Assembly (NCBI GenBank): GCA_001789205.1
Contig: MFYT01000012.1
Coordinates: 7,056-71,055 of the forward strand
Length of the DNA: 64,000 bases
Origin: Candidatus Raymondbacteria bacterium RIFOXYA2_FULL_49_16
Lineage (GTDB): Bacteria; Fibrobacterota; OXYB2-FULL-49-7; XYB2-FULL-49-35
Direction of reading: 5' to 3'
Below the pieces are notes generated by a model. That model did no database searches. It was not told the DNA's origin and saw only the letters and a list, made by a program, of their open reading frames with translations. A program made the translations under genes and the position numbers. Positions 49,673 to 57,826 of this stretch are shown piece after piece (position 1 is the first letter of the stretch; each line of letters starts with the position of its first letter).

Positions 49673-50608
49673 TTGAGGAAGCCACCTATTAAGAAGCAGA
49701 TTGCATCTGACCAGGACACGGTCCTCAAGCTCCTGGGCAGCCAGTTTAAGGACAAGCGGCGTCTCGAGGAATACCTTGGCGCGGCCGTCCATGTGCGGAA
49801 CAGCACAATAACCATCGAGGAACGCTCGCGGAGCAAGCTTGAACGGGCCGAGAAGCTCCTCACTGACCTGCTCTCCCGCGCCATGTTCGGCGATCCTCCT
49901 TTTTTCCAGGGACCGTTCGACCGGGGCGGAAGCGGCCGCCAGTATATCACCGCGGGAAACAGGCGGAACATTTTTCTCAAGACCAAAGGGCAGGAGCGGT
50001 TCTACGACGCGGTCCAGAAACACGACCTGGTCTTTGTCATTGGCCCTGCGGGGACCGGGAAAACCTACTGCGCCGTGGCCATGGCCGTCCAATGCCTCCG
50101 GCAGCGGCTGGTGGACCGCATCATCCTGGTACGTCCCGCGGTCGAGGCGGGCGAAAGTCTCGGGTTTCTGCCGGGCAACCTCCGCGACAAGGTGGAACCC
50201 TATCTTGCCCCGCTCTACGATGCGCTCTATGACATCCTTCCCCGCGATACTATCGCGCAGCACTTTGAGGAAAAGACCATTGAGGTGTCACCCCTTGCGT
50301 ATATGCGCGGCCGTACACTCAATAATGCCTTTATTATACTTGACGAAGCACAAAATACCACCTTGGCCCAGATGAAGATGTTCCTGACCCGCATGGGTGT
50401 GGGATCAAAGGCCGTTGTGGCGGGCGACGTCACCCAGATCGACCTGGCGTCGAAGAAGCAGTCGGGCCTGCAGGCCATGGAAGGGGTCCTTGCGGGCATT
50501 GAAGGCATCTCCTTTGTCGCGCTCGACGCGGGCGACGTGGTCAGGCACCGGCTGGTGAAGGACATTATCGCTGCATACGGCAAGTTCGAGGGAGCCAATG
50601 GCCAGTAA
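49673..50608 (+). CDS. phoH: PhoH family ATPase
   Basis: 311 residues: an N-terminal KH-like part (about 15-70), then the PhoH NTPase with Walker A G124-PAGTGKT131, 'RPAVEAGESLGFLPGNLRDKVEPYLAPLYDAL' and Walker B 'AFIILDEAQNTT'. 'VVAGDVTQIDL' is the family sensor. Probably an RNA-related ATPase (PhoH/YbeZ group). The only start in the open frame is a TTG at 49673 with AAGG upstream. Its end overlaps the PgpH gene by 11 bp. YbeY, the usual third partner of PhoH-PgpH, is not present here. Confidence 0.92.
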   Translation: MRKPPIKKQIASDQDTVLKLLGSQFKDKRRLEEYLGAAVHVRNSTITIEERSRSKLERAEKLLTDLLSRAMFGDPPFFQGPFDRGGSGRQYITAGNRRNIFLKTKGQERFYDAVQKHDLVFVIGPAGTGKTYCAVAMAVQCLRQRLVDRIILVRPAVEAGESLGFLPGNLRDKVEPYLAPLYDALYDILPRDTIAQHFEEKTIEVSPLAYMRGRTLNNAFIILDEAQNTTLAQMKMFLTRMGVGSKAVVAGDVTQIDLASKKQSGLQAMEGVLAGIEGISFVALDAGDVVRHRLVKDIIAAYGKFEGANGQ

Positions 50609-52955
50609 TTTCAAGACCGTCAGGCTGAAGAAGAAGGATGAGACCCAGTTCGGCCGTTCCACCGCCCTCTCCTTCCCGCTCTCAACCGCCGGCCGCCTCC
50701 GTGTCCTGTTGTTTGTCCTGGTTTGTATATTTATCAATCTTATTTTCCCGCCGGAAAAAATATACGAGTCCTTCGACATCCCCAAAGAAGGCGACATCAC
50801 GAAGAAACCCATCATCGCGCCTTTTACCTTCGACATTCTCAAAACGGACGAGGAATTGCAGCGCGAACGCGCTGAAGCAATGGCCAAGGTGCTGCCGGTC
50901 CTGGAATACGACTACGATGTCACCGAAAAAATATTCAACCGTTTCACCTGGTTTTTCGACAATATGACGCTCCTCAACGCGCACGAGACTCCCGATTCGG
51001 TGAAGCAGCGGCTGTGGGCCGACCTCAAGAAAGACGTGTCGGTGAGCACCATCAAGGCCTTTACCCGCGGCAAGGTGAATGCCGATAATCTCCTCTTTAT
51101 CATCGATAATATGCTCGACGAAGGCATTTCAGCCGTGCTGGTGGTGCGCGACATCAAGGAGCGCGACGACTTTAAGGCGCGGTATAATATTGACTTTGTT
51201 AACTATCTCCAGTACAAGGGTGATTTTGTCACTTTGCTGCGCGACGAGGGAGAACGGACCGTTCCCGCGAAGAGCCTCCTGGTAAAGGAGGGGGTCATCG
51301 AGCGCGAGAAGGCTCAGCTCAAGAAGATGTTCCCGCCGGGTGTACTCGAGGCGGTCTACGAACTCATCTACGCCTATGTGTCGCCCAATATTTTCTATAG
51401 TGAGGAACTGACCAGTCAGCGCAGGGTGCTTGCCGCGAACAGCGTGCTTAAAACCAGCGGCAAGGTAATCAAGGACCTTGAGATTGTAGGAAAGAACAAG
51501 CTGGTGACCCCCGACATCTACCGGAAGATATATTCTCTCCAAATAGCCCAGGAGAGCATGCGCAAGGACACCAGTTTCGATAAAATTATGCCCATCATGG
51601 GAAGGGTCTTCCTGAACACGCTTATCGTTGGCCTGTTTTTTCTTTTCGCGTCCCAGCGCCGCAAAGACTGTTTTACCAAACCCGCGCACATCGCTTCCAT
51701 TGTCCTGGTGCTCGCCCTCCAGTACACGCTTTTGGTGGCCACCCTGAAGATCGTGGACGTTTTCCTGGTGCCGCTTGACTGGAACGAGAAGGTGGAATTC
51801 GCCTACCTTTTGCCCATGGTCCTTGGTCCCATGCTCATCACCGTGCTCTTTGACTTTGAAATGGGCGGTGTCTTCTGCCTTACCATGGCCTTTCTTGCCG
51901 GTGTGGTGCTCCACTTTGAATTCAGGATGACCCTGGTCCATTTTTTCGCGGGCCTTGTGGCCGCGGCAGGCGTGCGTAATATCCGGTACCGCTCCCAATT
52001 TTTTCTCACGTTGCTTCTCTATTCATTTGCCTACTTTGTTCTCATCACAGCCATGAGCCTGATCAAGTTCGGACAGTACGACCAGATGACCTTGTTCAAG
52101 AACTTTGGCCTGGCAGGTCTTTCGGGCGCCATCAGCATCATGCTCGCCATCACCCTCATCTGGATCTTTGAAAAGACCTTCGGCATTACCACGAACCTTT
52201 CGCTCATCGAACTGTCGGACATGAATTCACCGGTGCTCAAGCGTCTTTCCATAGAAGCGCCGGGCACGTACCATCATAGCGTGCTCATCGGGAACCTTGC
52301 CGAATCCGCGGCTGAGGCCATTAGCGCCAATCCGCTCAAAACGCGCGTACTCGCTTATTACCACGATATTGGAAAAATCCACAAGCCGGAATATTTCATC
52401 GAGAACCAAGGGAACAACAACCTACACGACAAAATATCGCCCCGCATGAGCGCCCTGATCATATCGTCTCATGTAAAGCAGGGGATCGACCTTGCCAAAC
52501 GGTACAAACTGCCGGCGGCCATCCGTGACGTGATCAAGGAGCACCATGGCACCACGCTCATCTCGTTTTTCTACGAAAAGGCCAAGGAGCTCGATGAAAC
52601 AAGCAGGATCATGCGCGAGGAATTCTGCTATCCGGGACCAAAGCCCCAGACAAAAGAGAGCGCGCTCATTATGCTGGCTGATTCAGTGGAGGCGGCCTCG
52701 CGCGCGCTGTCCGAACCCACCACCAGCCGGCTGCGCAGTCTCACGGACAGCATCATCGAGTCGAAGATCGCCGATGGCCAGCTCGATAACTGCGACCTTA
52801 CCTTCAGCGACCTGGCCAAGATCAAGGAGAGTTTTATGCCCGTGCTTGCCGGCATGTTTCATACGCGCATCGAATATCCTGAAACAGACATGAAGAAGAC
52901 CGAGCGGAGGGTCGTGCGGCCGCCCGAGGAGAGGCCATTGCAGGGAAACCTTTGA
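50598..52955 (+). CDS. pgpH: 7TMR-HD family phosphohydrolase (PgpH/YqfF, cyclic-di-AMP phosphodiesterase)
   Basis: 785 residues: one N-terminal transmembrane helix (about 34-50), a large extracytoplasmic 7TMR-HDED domain (about 60-330), seven transmembrane helices (about 340-530) and a cytoplasmic HD domain with 'GTYHHSVLIGNLAESAAEAI', the catalytic H-D near residue 588 ('AYYHDIGKIHKPEYF') and 'IKEHHGTTLISFFY'. This is the PgpH/YqfF architecture, which degrades c-di-AMP. It overlaps phoH and is followed by a HAMP-domain protein after 48 bp. It suggests c-di-AMP signalling in this organism; no DacA-type cyclase is in the window. Confidence 0.92.
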   Translation: MASNFKTVRLKKKDETQFGRSTALSFPLSTAGRLRVLLFVLVCIFINLIFPPEKIYESFDIPKEGDITKKPIIAPFTFDILKTDEELQRERAEAMAKVLPVLEYDYDVTEKIFNRFTWFFDNMTLLNAHETPDSVKQRLWADLKKDVSVSTIKAFTRGKVNADNLLFIIDNMLDEGISAVLVVRDIKERDDFKARYNIDFVNYLQYKGDFVTLLRDEGERTVPAKSLLVKEGVIEREKAQLKKMFPPGVLEAVYELIYAYVSPNIFYSEELTSQRRVLAANSVLKTSGKVIKDLEIVGKNKLVTPDIYRKIYSLQIAQESMRKDTSFDKIMPIMGRVFLNTLIVGLFFLFASQRRKDCFTKPAHIASIVLVLALQYTLLVATLKIVDVFLVPLDWNEKVEFAYLLPMVLGPMLITVLFDFEMGGVFCLTMAFLAGVVLHFEFRMTLVHFFAGLVAAAGVRNIRYRSQFFLTLLLYSFAYFVLITAMSLIKFGQYDQMTLFKNFGLAGLSGAISIMLAITLIWIFEKTFGITTNLSLIELSDMNSPVLKRLSIEAPGTYHHSVLIGNLAESAAEAISANPLKTRVLAYYHDIGKIHKPEYFIENQGNNNLHDKISPRMSALIISSHVKQGIDLAKRYKLPAAIRDVIKEHHGTTLISFFYEKAKELDETSRIMREEFCYPGPKPQTKESALIMLADSVEAASRALSEPTTSRLRSLTDSIIESKIADGQLDNCDLTFSDLAKIKESFMPVLAGMFHTRIEYPETDMKKTERRVVRPPEERPLQGNL

Positions 52956-53003
52956 ATTGGCATGGTATAATAACGTATCTTTACCGCATACGGAGGGAAT
53001 GGT

Positions 53004-53660
53004 ATGGGACAATATAAACGGACCCATTTTTTCATTAACAAGCGGCTCCAGATCCGCTACATGGTCTCGCTGCTTATTCCCATGCTCATTCTCATCGTGT
53101 TTATCGGCTTGGTCATGTTCTATTCCCAAAGCAAGTTCAGCACAGCGGCCACTCGCGAGATTGGGAAGGAACTTCAGCAGATTATTCGTACCAATAAAAT
53201 GTACATTGAAGATGAGGTCCAGCGCAACGCCAAGTCCTTGTCTGACATAGAAAACCAGCTCAACCAGTACATCACTGGCGCCAAGAACTTTTCAAAGTCC
53301 CTGCTTGAAACCGCGTACAAAATCCTCTTTCTTGGGCTCTTTGTAGTTGTCATCGAAATCGCCTTTCTCACCATATTCATTTCGCACAAAATCGCAGGTC
53401 CCATCTACCGGCTTGAACGTTTCGCTGAAGACATGCGCAACGGCAATTTTGGCTCGCGCATTTTCCTGCGCAAGGGCGACGAGCTCGCTGATATAGCCTC
53501 GAATTTCAACAAAACCGGCGATTTTGTGCGCGATACGGTAAAAAAGCTGCTCGATATCAACGCGCAACTGCTCCAGGCGGCGCAGGGCAGCGGGAGCAAG
53601 GAGCGGCTCAGCATCCTTGAAAAAGAATCAGCCGAATTGCGGCAGAAACTGAAGCTTTAA
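53004..53660 (+). CDS. Two-transmembrane HAMP-domain protein without output domain
   Basis: 218 residues: transmembrane helix 1 (about 20-42), a periplasmic coiled-coil part (about 45-100), transmembrane helix 2 (about 105-127), then HAMP ('FISHKIAGPIYRLERFAEDM', 'FGSRIFLRKGDELADIASNF') and a short coiled-coil C-terminus. No kinase, methyl-accepting or cyclase domain follows, so it can only signal through a partner. It starts 48 bp after pgpH and ends in a strong hairpin. Such HAMP-only proteins are uncommon beside PhoH-PgpH. Confidence 0.8.
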   Translation: MGQYKRTHFFINKRLQIRYMVSLLIPMLILIVFIGLVMFYSQSKFSTAATREIGKELQQIIRTNKMYIEDEVQRNAKSLSDIENQLNQYITGAKNFSKSLLETAYKILFLGLFVVVIEIAFLTIFISHKIAGPIYRLERFAEDMRNGNFGSRIFLRKGDELADIASNFNKTGDFVRDTVKKLLDINAQLLQAAQGSGSKERLSILEKESAELRQKLKL

Positions 53661-53687
53661 AAAAAAAGCCGCTGCGCTTGCAGCGGC
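53659..53687 (-). terminator. Intrinsic terminator of the TPR lipoprotein gene (bidirectional hairpin)
   Basis: GCCGCTGC (53668-53675), loop GCTT, GCAGCGGC (53680-53687): a perfect 8-bp GC stem. On the minus strand it is followed by a run of nine T (complement of A 53659-53667), making a classic terminator 27 bp after the stop of the minus-strand gene at 53714. The plus-strand HAMP gene ends within the A-run, but no plus-strand T-tract follows the hairpin. Confidence 0.85.
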
Positions 53688-53713
53688 CAGAAGGATTTTC
53701 CGCCAAGAACCGT

Positions 53714-54664
53714 TTATTCCACTTCGTCGAGCCTGAGTTCGCTGTCCTCTTCACGATACAATTTCAGCGAACCGCCCGTTTTGATCATCTCTATTTTCAT
53801 GACCTTGGGCGTGTTTTTATACATAAAATGGACGAACGCGTGTTCGCCGGAAAGGGGTTCAATACACACGATTTTCACGGCTTCGCCGCCGCAGTTTTTC
53901 TCGTGGTCAATGCAGAGTTCCTTGAAGAAGCTGCCGATGTCCTTGATTTCCGGGTCCTCGTTCTGGACGAACCGTTTGATATCGGCGTTGACATCGGTCA
54001 GGTATTGCGGATGGAGCAACCCTTTCCACGCACCGATGTTCTTTGAGTCGAGGGCCTTGAGGTAGGCGAAAAAGGCGTTTTTAAAAGCGGGTGACCGCGT
54101 CGAAATCTCTTGCATGCGCGCCTGCAGAAAGGCGTCGCCGGGCAGCAGGCCGGCCGCTTTCTGGATGGCGAGGATGTTCCTGCTTGTATAGGTTTCCTTT
54201 GCCGCGTGAAAGAGAGCTTCGGCCTTTACCCCGTAGAGGGCGTTGCGTCCGGGCTGATGTTTGATAATGATGTCAGCTACTGGAACGACCTCTTCCCATT
54301 TTTTCGCGGGCATCAAGGTGTTGACAATGGACAGGGCGAGCGACTCAATCGCCTTTTGCATAAGCGTTTTCGCGTCCGTATTTTTGGGATCGAGCGCCTG
54401 GGCCTCGTCGAGCAAGCGCACGGCTTCTTCCATGCGGCCAGCGTTGATGGCGCGCGCAGCCTCGTCCGTAAGCATCCCGGACTTTGCCAGGGGAAGGTAG
54501 GTTTGGGCCGTGGGGTTTGAGAGATCCGTGGCTATAACTTGCTCGAACAGCTCAATCGCTCTTTGATAGTTTCCCCGTTTGAAGGCCCATTTTCCCCGCT
54601 GCGACTTGGTGCAGGCCGTGCAGACAAGCGAAAGCGAGATGGCGAGAATAAGATATTTTTTCAT
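53714..54664 (-). CDS. TPR-repeat lipoprotein
   Basis: 316 residues. Lipobox 'VCTAC' (Cys near 18). TPR-like helices follow: 'GKWAFKRGNYQRAIELFEQV', 'AINAGRMEEAVRLLDEAQAL'. The C-terminal domain (about 200-316; 'FFAYLKALDSKNIGAWKGLLHPQYL', 'AFVHFMYKNTPKVMKIEMIK') looks like a small alpha/beta (NTF2/SnoaL-like) fold, but I cannot name it. Likely a periplasm-facing outer-membrane lipoprotein for protein-protein contact. Divergent from the coiled-coil membrane gene. Confidence 0.75.
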   Translation of the reverse strand: MKKYLILAISLSLVCTACTKSQRGKWAFKRGNYQRAIELFEQVIATDLSNPTAQTYLPLAKSGMLTDEAARAINAGRMEEAVRLLDEAQALDPKNTDAKTLMQKAIESLALSIVNTLMPAKKWEEVVPVADIIIKHQPGRNALYGVKAEALFHAAKETYTSRNILAIQKAAGLLPGDAFLQARMQEISTRSPAFKNAFFAYLKALDSKNIGAWKGLLHPQYLTDVNADIKRFVQNEDPEIKDIGSFFKELCIDHEKNCGGEAVKIVCIEPLSGEHAFVHFMYKNTPKVMKIEMIKTGGSLKLYREEDSELRLDEVE

Positions 54665-54748
54665 GCCTTTTGTCCCCTTGGTTTAAGGTAAAGTACTTTC
54701 CGTGGATAAATATAATTTTTCTCTCTGTACTTGTCCAGAACATGACAA

Positions 54749-54777
54749 TTGAAATCGCATGGTTAAAGTTTTATATT
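54749..54777 (+). promoter_or_regulatory. Near-consensus sigma-70 promoter
   Basis: TTGAAA (54749-54754), 17 bp, TATATT (54772-54777), 48 bp before the ATG at 54825, inside the divergent 160-bp gap. Good match in sequence and spacing; would drive the coiled-coil gene and possibly gcvH-gcvPA. Confidence 0.6.
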
Positions 54778-54824
54778 TGAATAGTCCATAATGGATGGAT
54801 ACAATAACCAAAAGGAGTTTTAGT

Positions 54825-55496
54825 ATGTCAGTAGAACTCTACCTTCTCGTTCTGGTATTCGCGGTGGCACTTACCGCCTTTGCCGTGGCCATAAACGCCA
54901 ATGGCGTGGTGCGGAATGTCCTGTGCTATATCTTCGCCTCGGCAATACTCATCGGCGGCGTGGTACTTACCGTCAATTACATTTCCGACATGGCCGTGCG
55001 GAAAGCGCAGGAGATAGCGGCAAAGGAAGCGGAGAAACTGCGCTATGAAGAGCAGCTGCGCAAGGCCGAGGAAGAGGCGCGTCTGGCGGCAGAGCAGCAA
55101 TCCTCCACGGGCGATGAAAAACAGTACAAAGCCAGCCTCATGGACATCGTAACCAAGGGCAGCGACATTGCCCGGTCTATCCTCAGCGTTAATGTCGACG
55201 ATGAAAACGCCGATTACGACGCCCTGGTCAGCCGTTCAGCGGGTCTAAAAAACCAATCCTATGCCCTCCAAAAACAGCTCGATAACATCAAGGAGGAGGA
55301 TGGAGCAACGGACCTCAACGAAACCCGGAAAATCCTGGAAAAAGCGGTTAAAACGCTCGCAGTGGGCGCCAATTATTTCAATCTCTATTTCAAGGCCGAG
55401 GACGAAGACCAGGAAGACGAACGTTTCGACATATACCAGCGCAATTGTAAAGCGGCGCGCAGCGATTTCTCGCGAGCGTCCGAGAAACTCAAGTAA
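54825..55496 (+). CDS. Membrane-anchored coiled-coil protein of unknown function
   Basis: 223 residues: two close hydrophobic helices at the N-terminus (about 4-24 and 31-52), then a charged Ala/Glu coiled coil (about 57-95; 'AQEIAAKEAEKLRYEEQLRKAEEEARL') and an acidic helical C-terminal half ('FKAEDEDQEDERFDIY'). No family recognised. AAAAGGAG precedes ATG 54825; an in-frame start at 54795 lacks such a site. It is upstream of gcvH by 37 bp. Confidence 0.65.
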   Translation: MSVELYLLVLVFAVALTAFAVAINANGVVRNVLCYIFASAILIGGVVLTVNYISDMAVRKAQEIAAKEAEKLRYEEQLRKAEEEARLAAEQQSSTGDEKQYKASLMDIVTKGSDIARSILSVNVDDENADYDALVSRSAGLKNQSYALQKQLDNIKEEDGATDLNETRKILEKAVKTLAVGANYFNLYFKAEDEDQEDERFDIYQRNCKAARSDFSRASEKLK

Positions 55497-55533
55497 CTAT
55501 TCCAAATCGCTAACCACGAAAGGACACTCTATC

Positions 55534-55911
55534 ATGGCCTCTGTTCCCGGCGATCTTTTATATACCAAGGACCACGAATGGGCGCAGGTCAAGGGCGCCA
55601 TGGTTACCTCCGGCATCACCGACCACGCTCAGCACGAATTGGGAGACATCGTCTTTGTCCAACTACCCAGTGTTGGTGTGCGTGTTGTCCAGGGACAGCC
55701 CTATGGCGAAATCGAAGCGGTAAAGACCGTTGCCCCGCTCAACGCGCCTGTAGGCGGAACAGTGAAGGAAGTGAACACGGCCCTTGCAGAAAATGCGGGA
55801 ACAATAAACACCGATCCTTACGGACAAGGGTGGATCATCAGGATCGAGATGGACAAGGTCTCTGAAACAGCGGCGCTCCTCAACGCCGCCGCCTATGCCA
55901 AGCTCATCTAG
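55534..55911 (+). CDS. gcvH: Glycine cleavage system H protein
   Basis: 125 residues. Carries the lipoyl group that shuttles the aminomethyl unit between the P, T and L proteins. 'YTKDHEWAQVKGAMVTSGIT' and 'ELGDIVFVQLPSVG' are typical, and the lipoylation lysine is K64 in 'YGEIEAVKTVAPLNAPVGG'. ATG 55534 follows AAAGGA. gcvPA starts 7 bp after the stop. Confidence 0.95.
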   Translation: MASVPGDLLYTKDHEWAQVKGAMVTSGITDHAQHELGDIVFVQLPSVGVRVVQGQPYGEIEAVKTVAPLNAPVGGTVKEVNTALAENAGTINTDPYGQGWIIRIEMDKVSETAALLNAAAYAKLI

Positions 55912-55918
55912 GAATCCT

Positions 55919-57241
55919 ATGGAAACCCCAGAAAACAGACGGCTCCTCGCGGCAATGGGAGCCGTCTCGGTCAACGATCTTCTCATTGGCATACCCGCGT
56001 CCCTTCGCGCCGCTGGCGGCATAGAGCTTCCCCCGGGCATCAGCGAGTATGAGGCCTTTTCCGCCCTGCAGCAACTGGCCGCCAAAAACATGCAGCCCCA
56101 CGAATGGAATTCATTCCTGGGCGGCGGCATCTACGACCACTATATTCCTGCGGCTGTCGCGCATATCACCGACCGCTCCGAATTCAAGACCGCCTACACT
56201 CCCTATCAGGCCGAGGTGAGCCAGGGAACGCTTCAATGCATATACGAATATCAGAGCCTCATCTGCGCGCTCACAGGCATGGAAGTGTCCAATGCCTCGC
56301 TCTACGACGGCGCCACCGCGATCGCCGAAGCCGTGATCATGGCCCGCAGCCTTCACAAAAAAGGCACGGTGTGCCTTGTTCCGGCGTCACTGAACCCGGC
56401 GTATCGTGACGTACTCGCCACCTATGCCAGGGGGCTTGGCATCACGGTTACCGATGTTTCTTGGGACGCAACGGGCGCGCTCGATCAAAAGGACCTGGAA
56501 TCAAAACTTTCAGATGACGTTTTTTGCTGCGTGGTGCAGTCCCCGAACTTTTTCGGGGTATGCGAAGACATTGCCGCAATCGGCAAGATCAGAGAGCGCC
56601 ATTCCTTTCACTACGTGGTAGTCCCTAATCTTGTCAGTCTCGGGCTGCTCGAGGCCCCGGGCAATGCGGGCGCCGATATCTGCGCTGGCGAAGCACAGTG
56701 CGTGTGCGCCGCTCCTTCATACGGCGGTCCATTGCTTGGTTTTCTTGCCACGCGCCGCGAATGCGTCCGCCAGATGCCGGGCCGGATCGTGGGCCGCACC
56801 GTGGACAAGGAGGGAAAACAGGGGTTTGTACTTACCGCCCAAACCCGCGAGCAGCACATCCGCAGGGAAAAGGCCACGTCCAATATCTGCTCAAACCAGG
56901 CTCTGGTCGCCCTTGCCGCAACCATTTCCCTGTCGCTGCTGGGAAAAGAGGGCATCCGCGAGCTTGCAACACTCATTCTCAGCAAAACCCATTATGCGCG
57001 GTCCCGGTTTATGGGAAAAAAAGTGGTGCGGCTGCCCTTTTCCGGACCAGTATTCAATGAGTTTGTCGTTGAAACCAACGCTGATCCCGAACAGCTTTTC
57101 GCCAATGCAAGTGCGCGGAAAATACTCCCTGGTCTCAGGCTCAGCCGTTTGGCTGGCGCCACAGGCAACCGTCTGCTTATCGCCTTTACCGAAAAAAAGA
57201 CCTGCGCGGAGATCGACGCTCTGCTCGCTCTCTTCTCCTGA
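55919..57241 (+). CDS. gcvPA: Glycine dehydrogenase (decarboxylating) subunit 1
   Basis: 440 residues, the N-terminal half of split P-protein (GcvPA). 'AAGGIELPPGISEYEAFSAL', 'AYTPYQAEVSQGTLQCIYEY', 'VSNASLYDGATAIAEAVIMA' and 'TSNICSNQALVALAATISLS' are strong family matches. It has no PLP lysine, which lies on subunit 2 (GcvPB). gcvPB would normally follow; here the next gene is a phosphoesterase, so subunit 2 and the T protein must be encoded elsewhere or be lost. ATG 55919 has TAGGA upstream. Confidence 0.95.
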   Translation: METPENRRLLAAMGAVSVNDLLIGIPASLRAAGGIELPPGISEYEAFSALQQLAAKNMQPHEWNSFLGGGIYDHYIPAAVAHITDRSEFKTAYTPYQAEVSQGTLQCIYEYQSLICALTGMEVSNASLYDGATAIAEAVIMARSLHKKGTVCLVPASLNPAYRDVLATYARGLGITVTDVSWDATGALDQKDLESKLSDDVFCCVVQSPNFFGVCEDIAAIGKIRERHSFHYVVVPNLVSLGLLEAPGNAGADICAGEAQCVCAAPSYGGPLLGFLATRRECVRQMPGRIVGRTVDKEGKQGFVLTAQTREQHIRREKATSNICSNQALVALAATISLSLLGKEGIRELATLILSKTHYARSRFMGKKVVRLPFSGPVFNEFVVETNADPEQLFANASARKILPGLRLSRLAGATGNRLLIAFTEKKTCAEIDALLALFS

Positions 57242-57298
57242 TCGCCTGCACTTTTTCCTGTTTCCATCCCCATTGGTCAAAAATGTATTTTATGATCA

Positions 57299-57823
57299 AT
57301 GCGCATAGGTATTCTCAGCGACACCCACCGGAACCGCGCTTTGCACGAGGAAGCGCTCGATCATCTGCTGCAACGTGAACGGGTGACTGCCATCTATCAT
57401 TTGGGCGACGACTACAAGGACGCGGAGCTCGAACTCGAACGCGGAATCGAGGTGGTCCGTGTACCCGGAATCTACTGCCCCGAATACCGTGAAAATACGG
57501 TGAATAAAATTGTCTTTGAGACAGTGCACGGCATCAATATCGTTCTCTGTCACGATGAAAGCGCGCTCACCGACTCCATCATTATGACCAACGACGTGTT
57601 TCTCTACGGGCACTCGCATAAAGCCGGGATCAAGGTGCTCAACGGGAAGCTCTTCCTCAATCCCGGCCACATGAAGGCGGACAAGGACAAGGGCCGTCCG
57701 CCCTCGTTCGGTGTGCTCGAGATCGACTATGGCGAGGTAAGCGCATTTATCAAGGAATTCCGTGGGCAGTTGATCACCAGTGTCTCCCTGCGCAAGGGGG
57801 CGAACGGGCTTTACAAAACATAA
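57299..57823 (+). CDS. YfcE/MJ0936-type metallophosphoesterase (variant motif)
   Basis: 174 residues. D8/H10 in 'MRIGILSDTHRN', D38 in 'YHLGDDYKD', a histidine in 'IVLCHDESAL' and 'LYGHSHKAGI' cover most of the binuclear metal site, and 'LFLNPGH' is near the end. The canonical G-N-x-[DH] block reads 'VPGIYCPEYREN', so the metal-ligand asparagine is not at its usual place. It may still hydrolyse phosphodiesters or bind another metal set; activity uncertain. It is separated by 3 bp from the HD-GYP gene, suggesting an operon. Confidence 0.85.
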   Translation: MRIGILSDTHRNRALHEEALDHLLQRERVTAIYHLGDDYKDAELELERGIEVVRVPGIYCPEYRENTVNKIVFETVHGINIVLCHDESALTDSIIMTNDVFLYGHSHKAGIKVLNGKLFLNPGHMKADKDKGRPPSFGVLEIDYGEVSAFIKEFRGQLITSVSLRKGANGLYKT

Positions 57824-57826
57824 ACC

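Noticed and set aside
51129-51998. 289-codon open frame antisense to pgpH
   Set aside because: His/Lys/Glu-rich shadow of membrane-helix codons; no start signal or domain.
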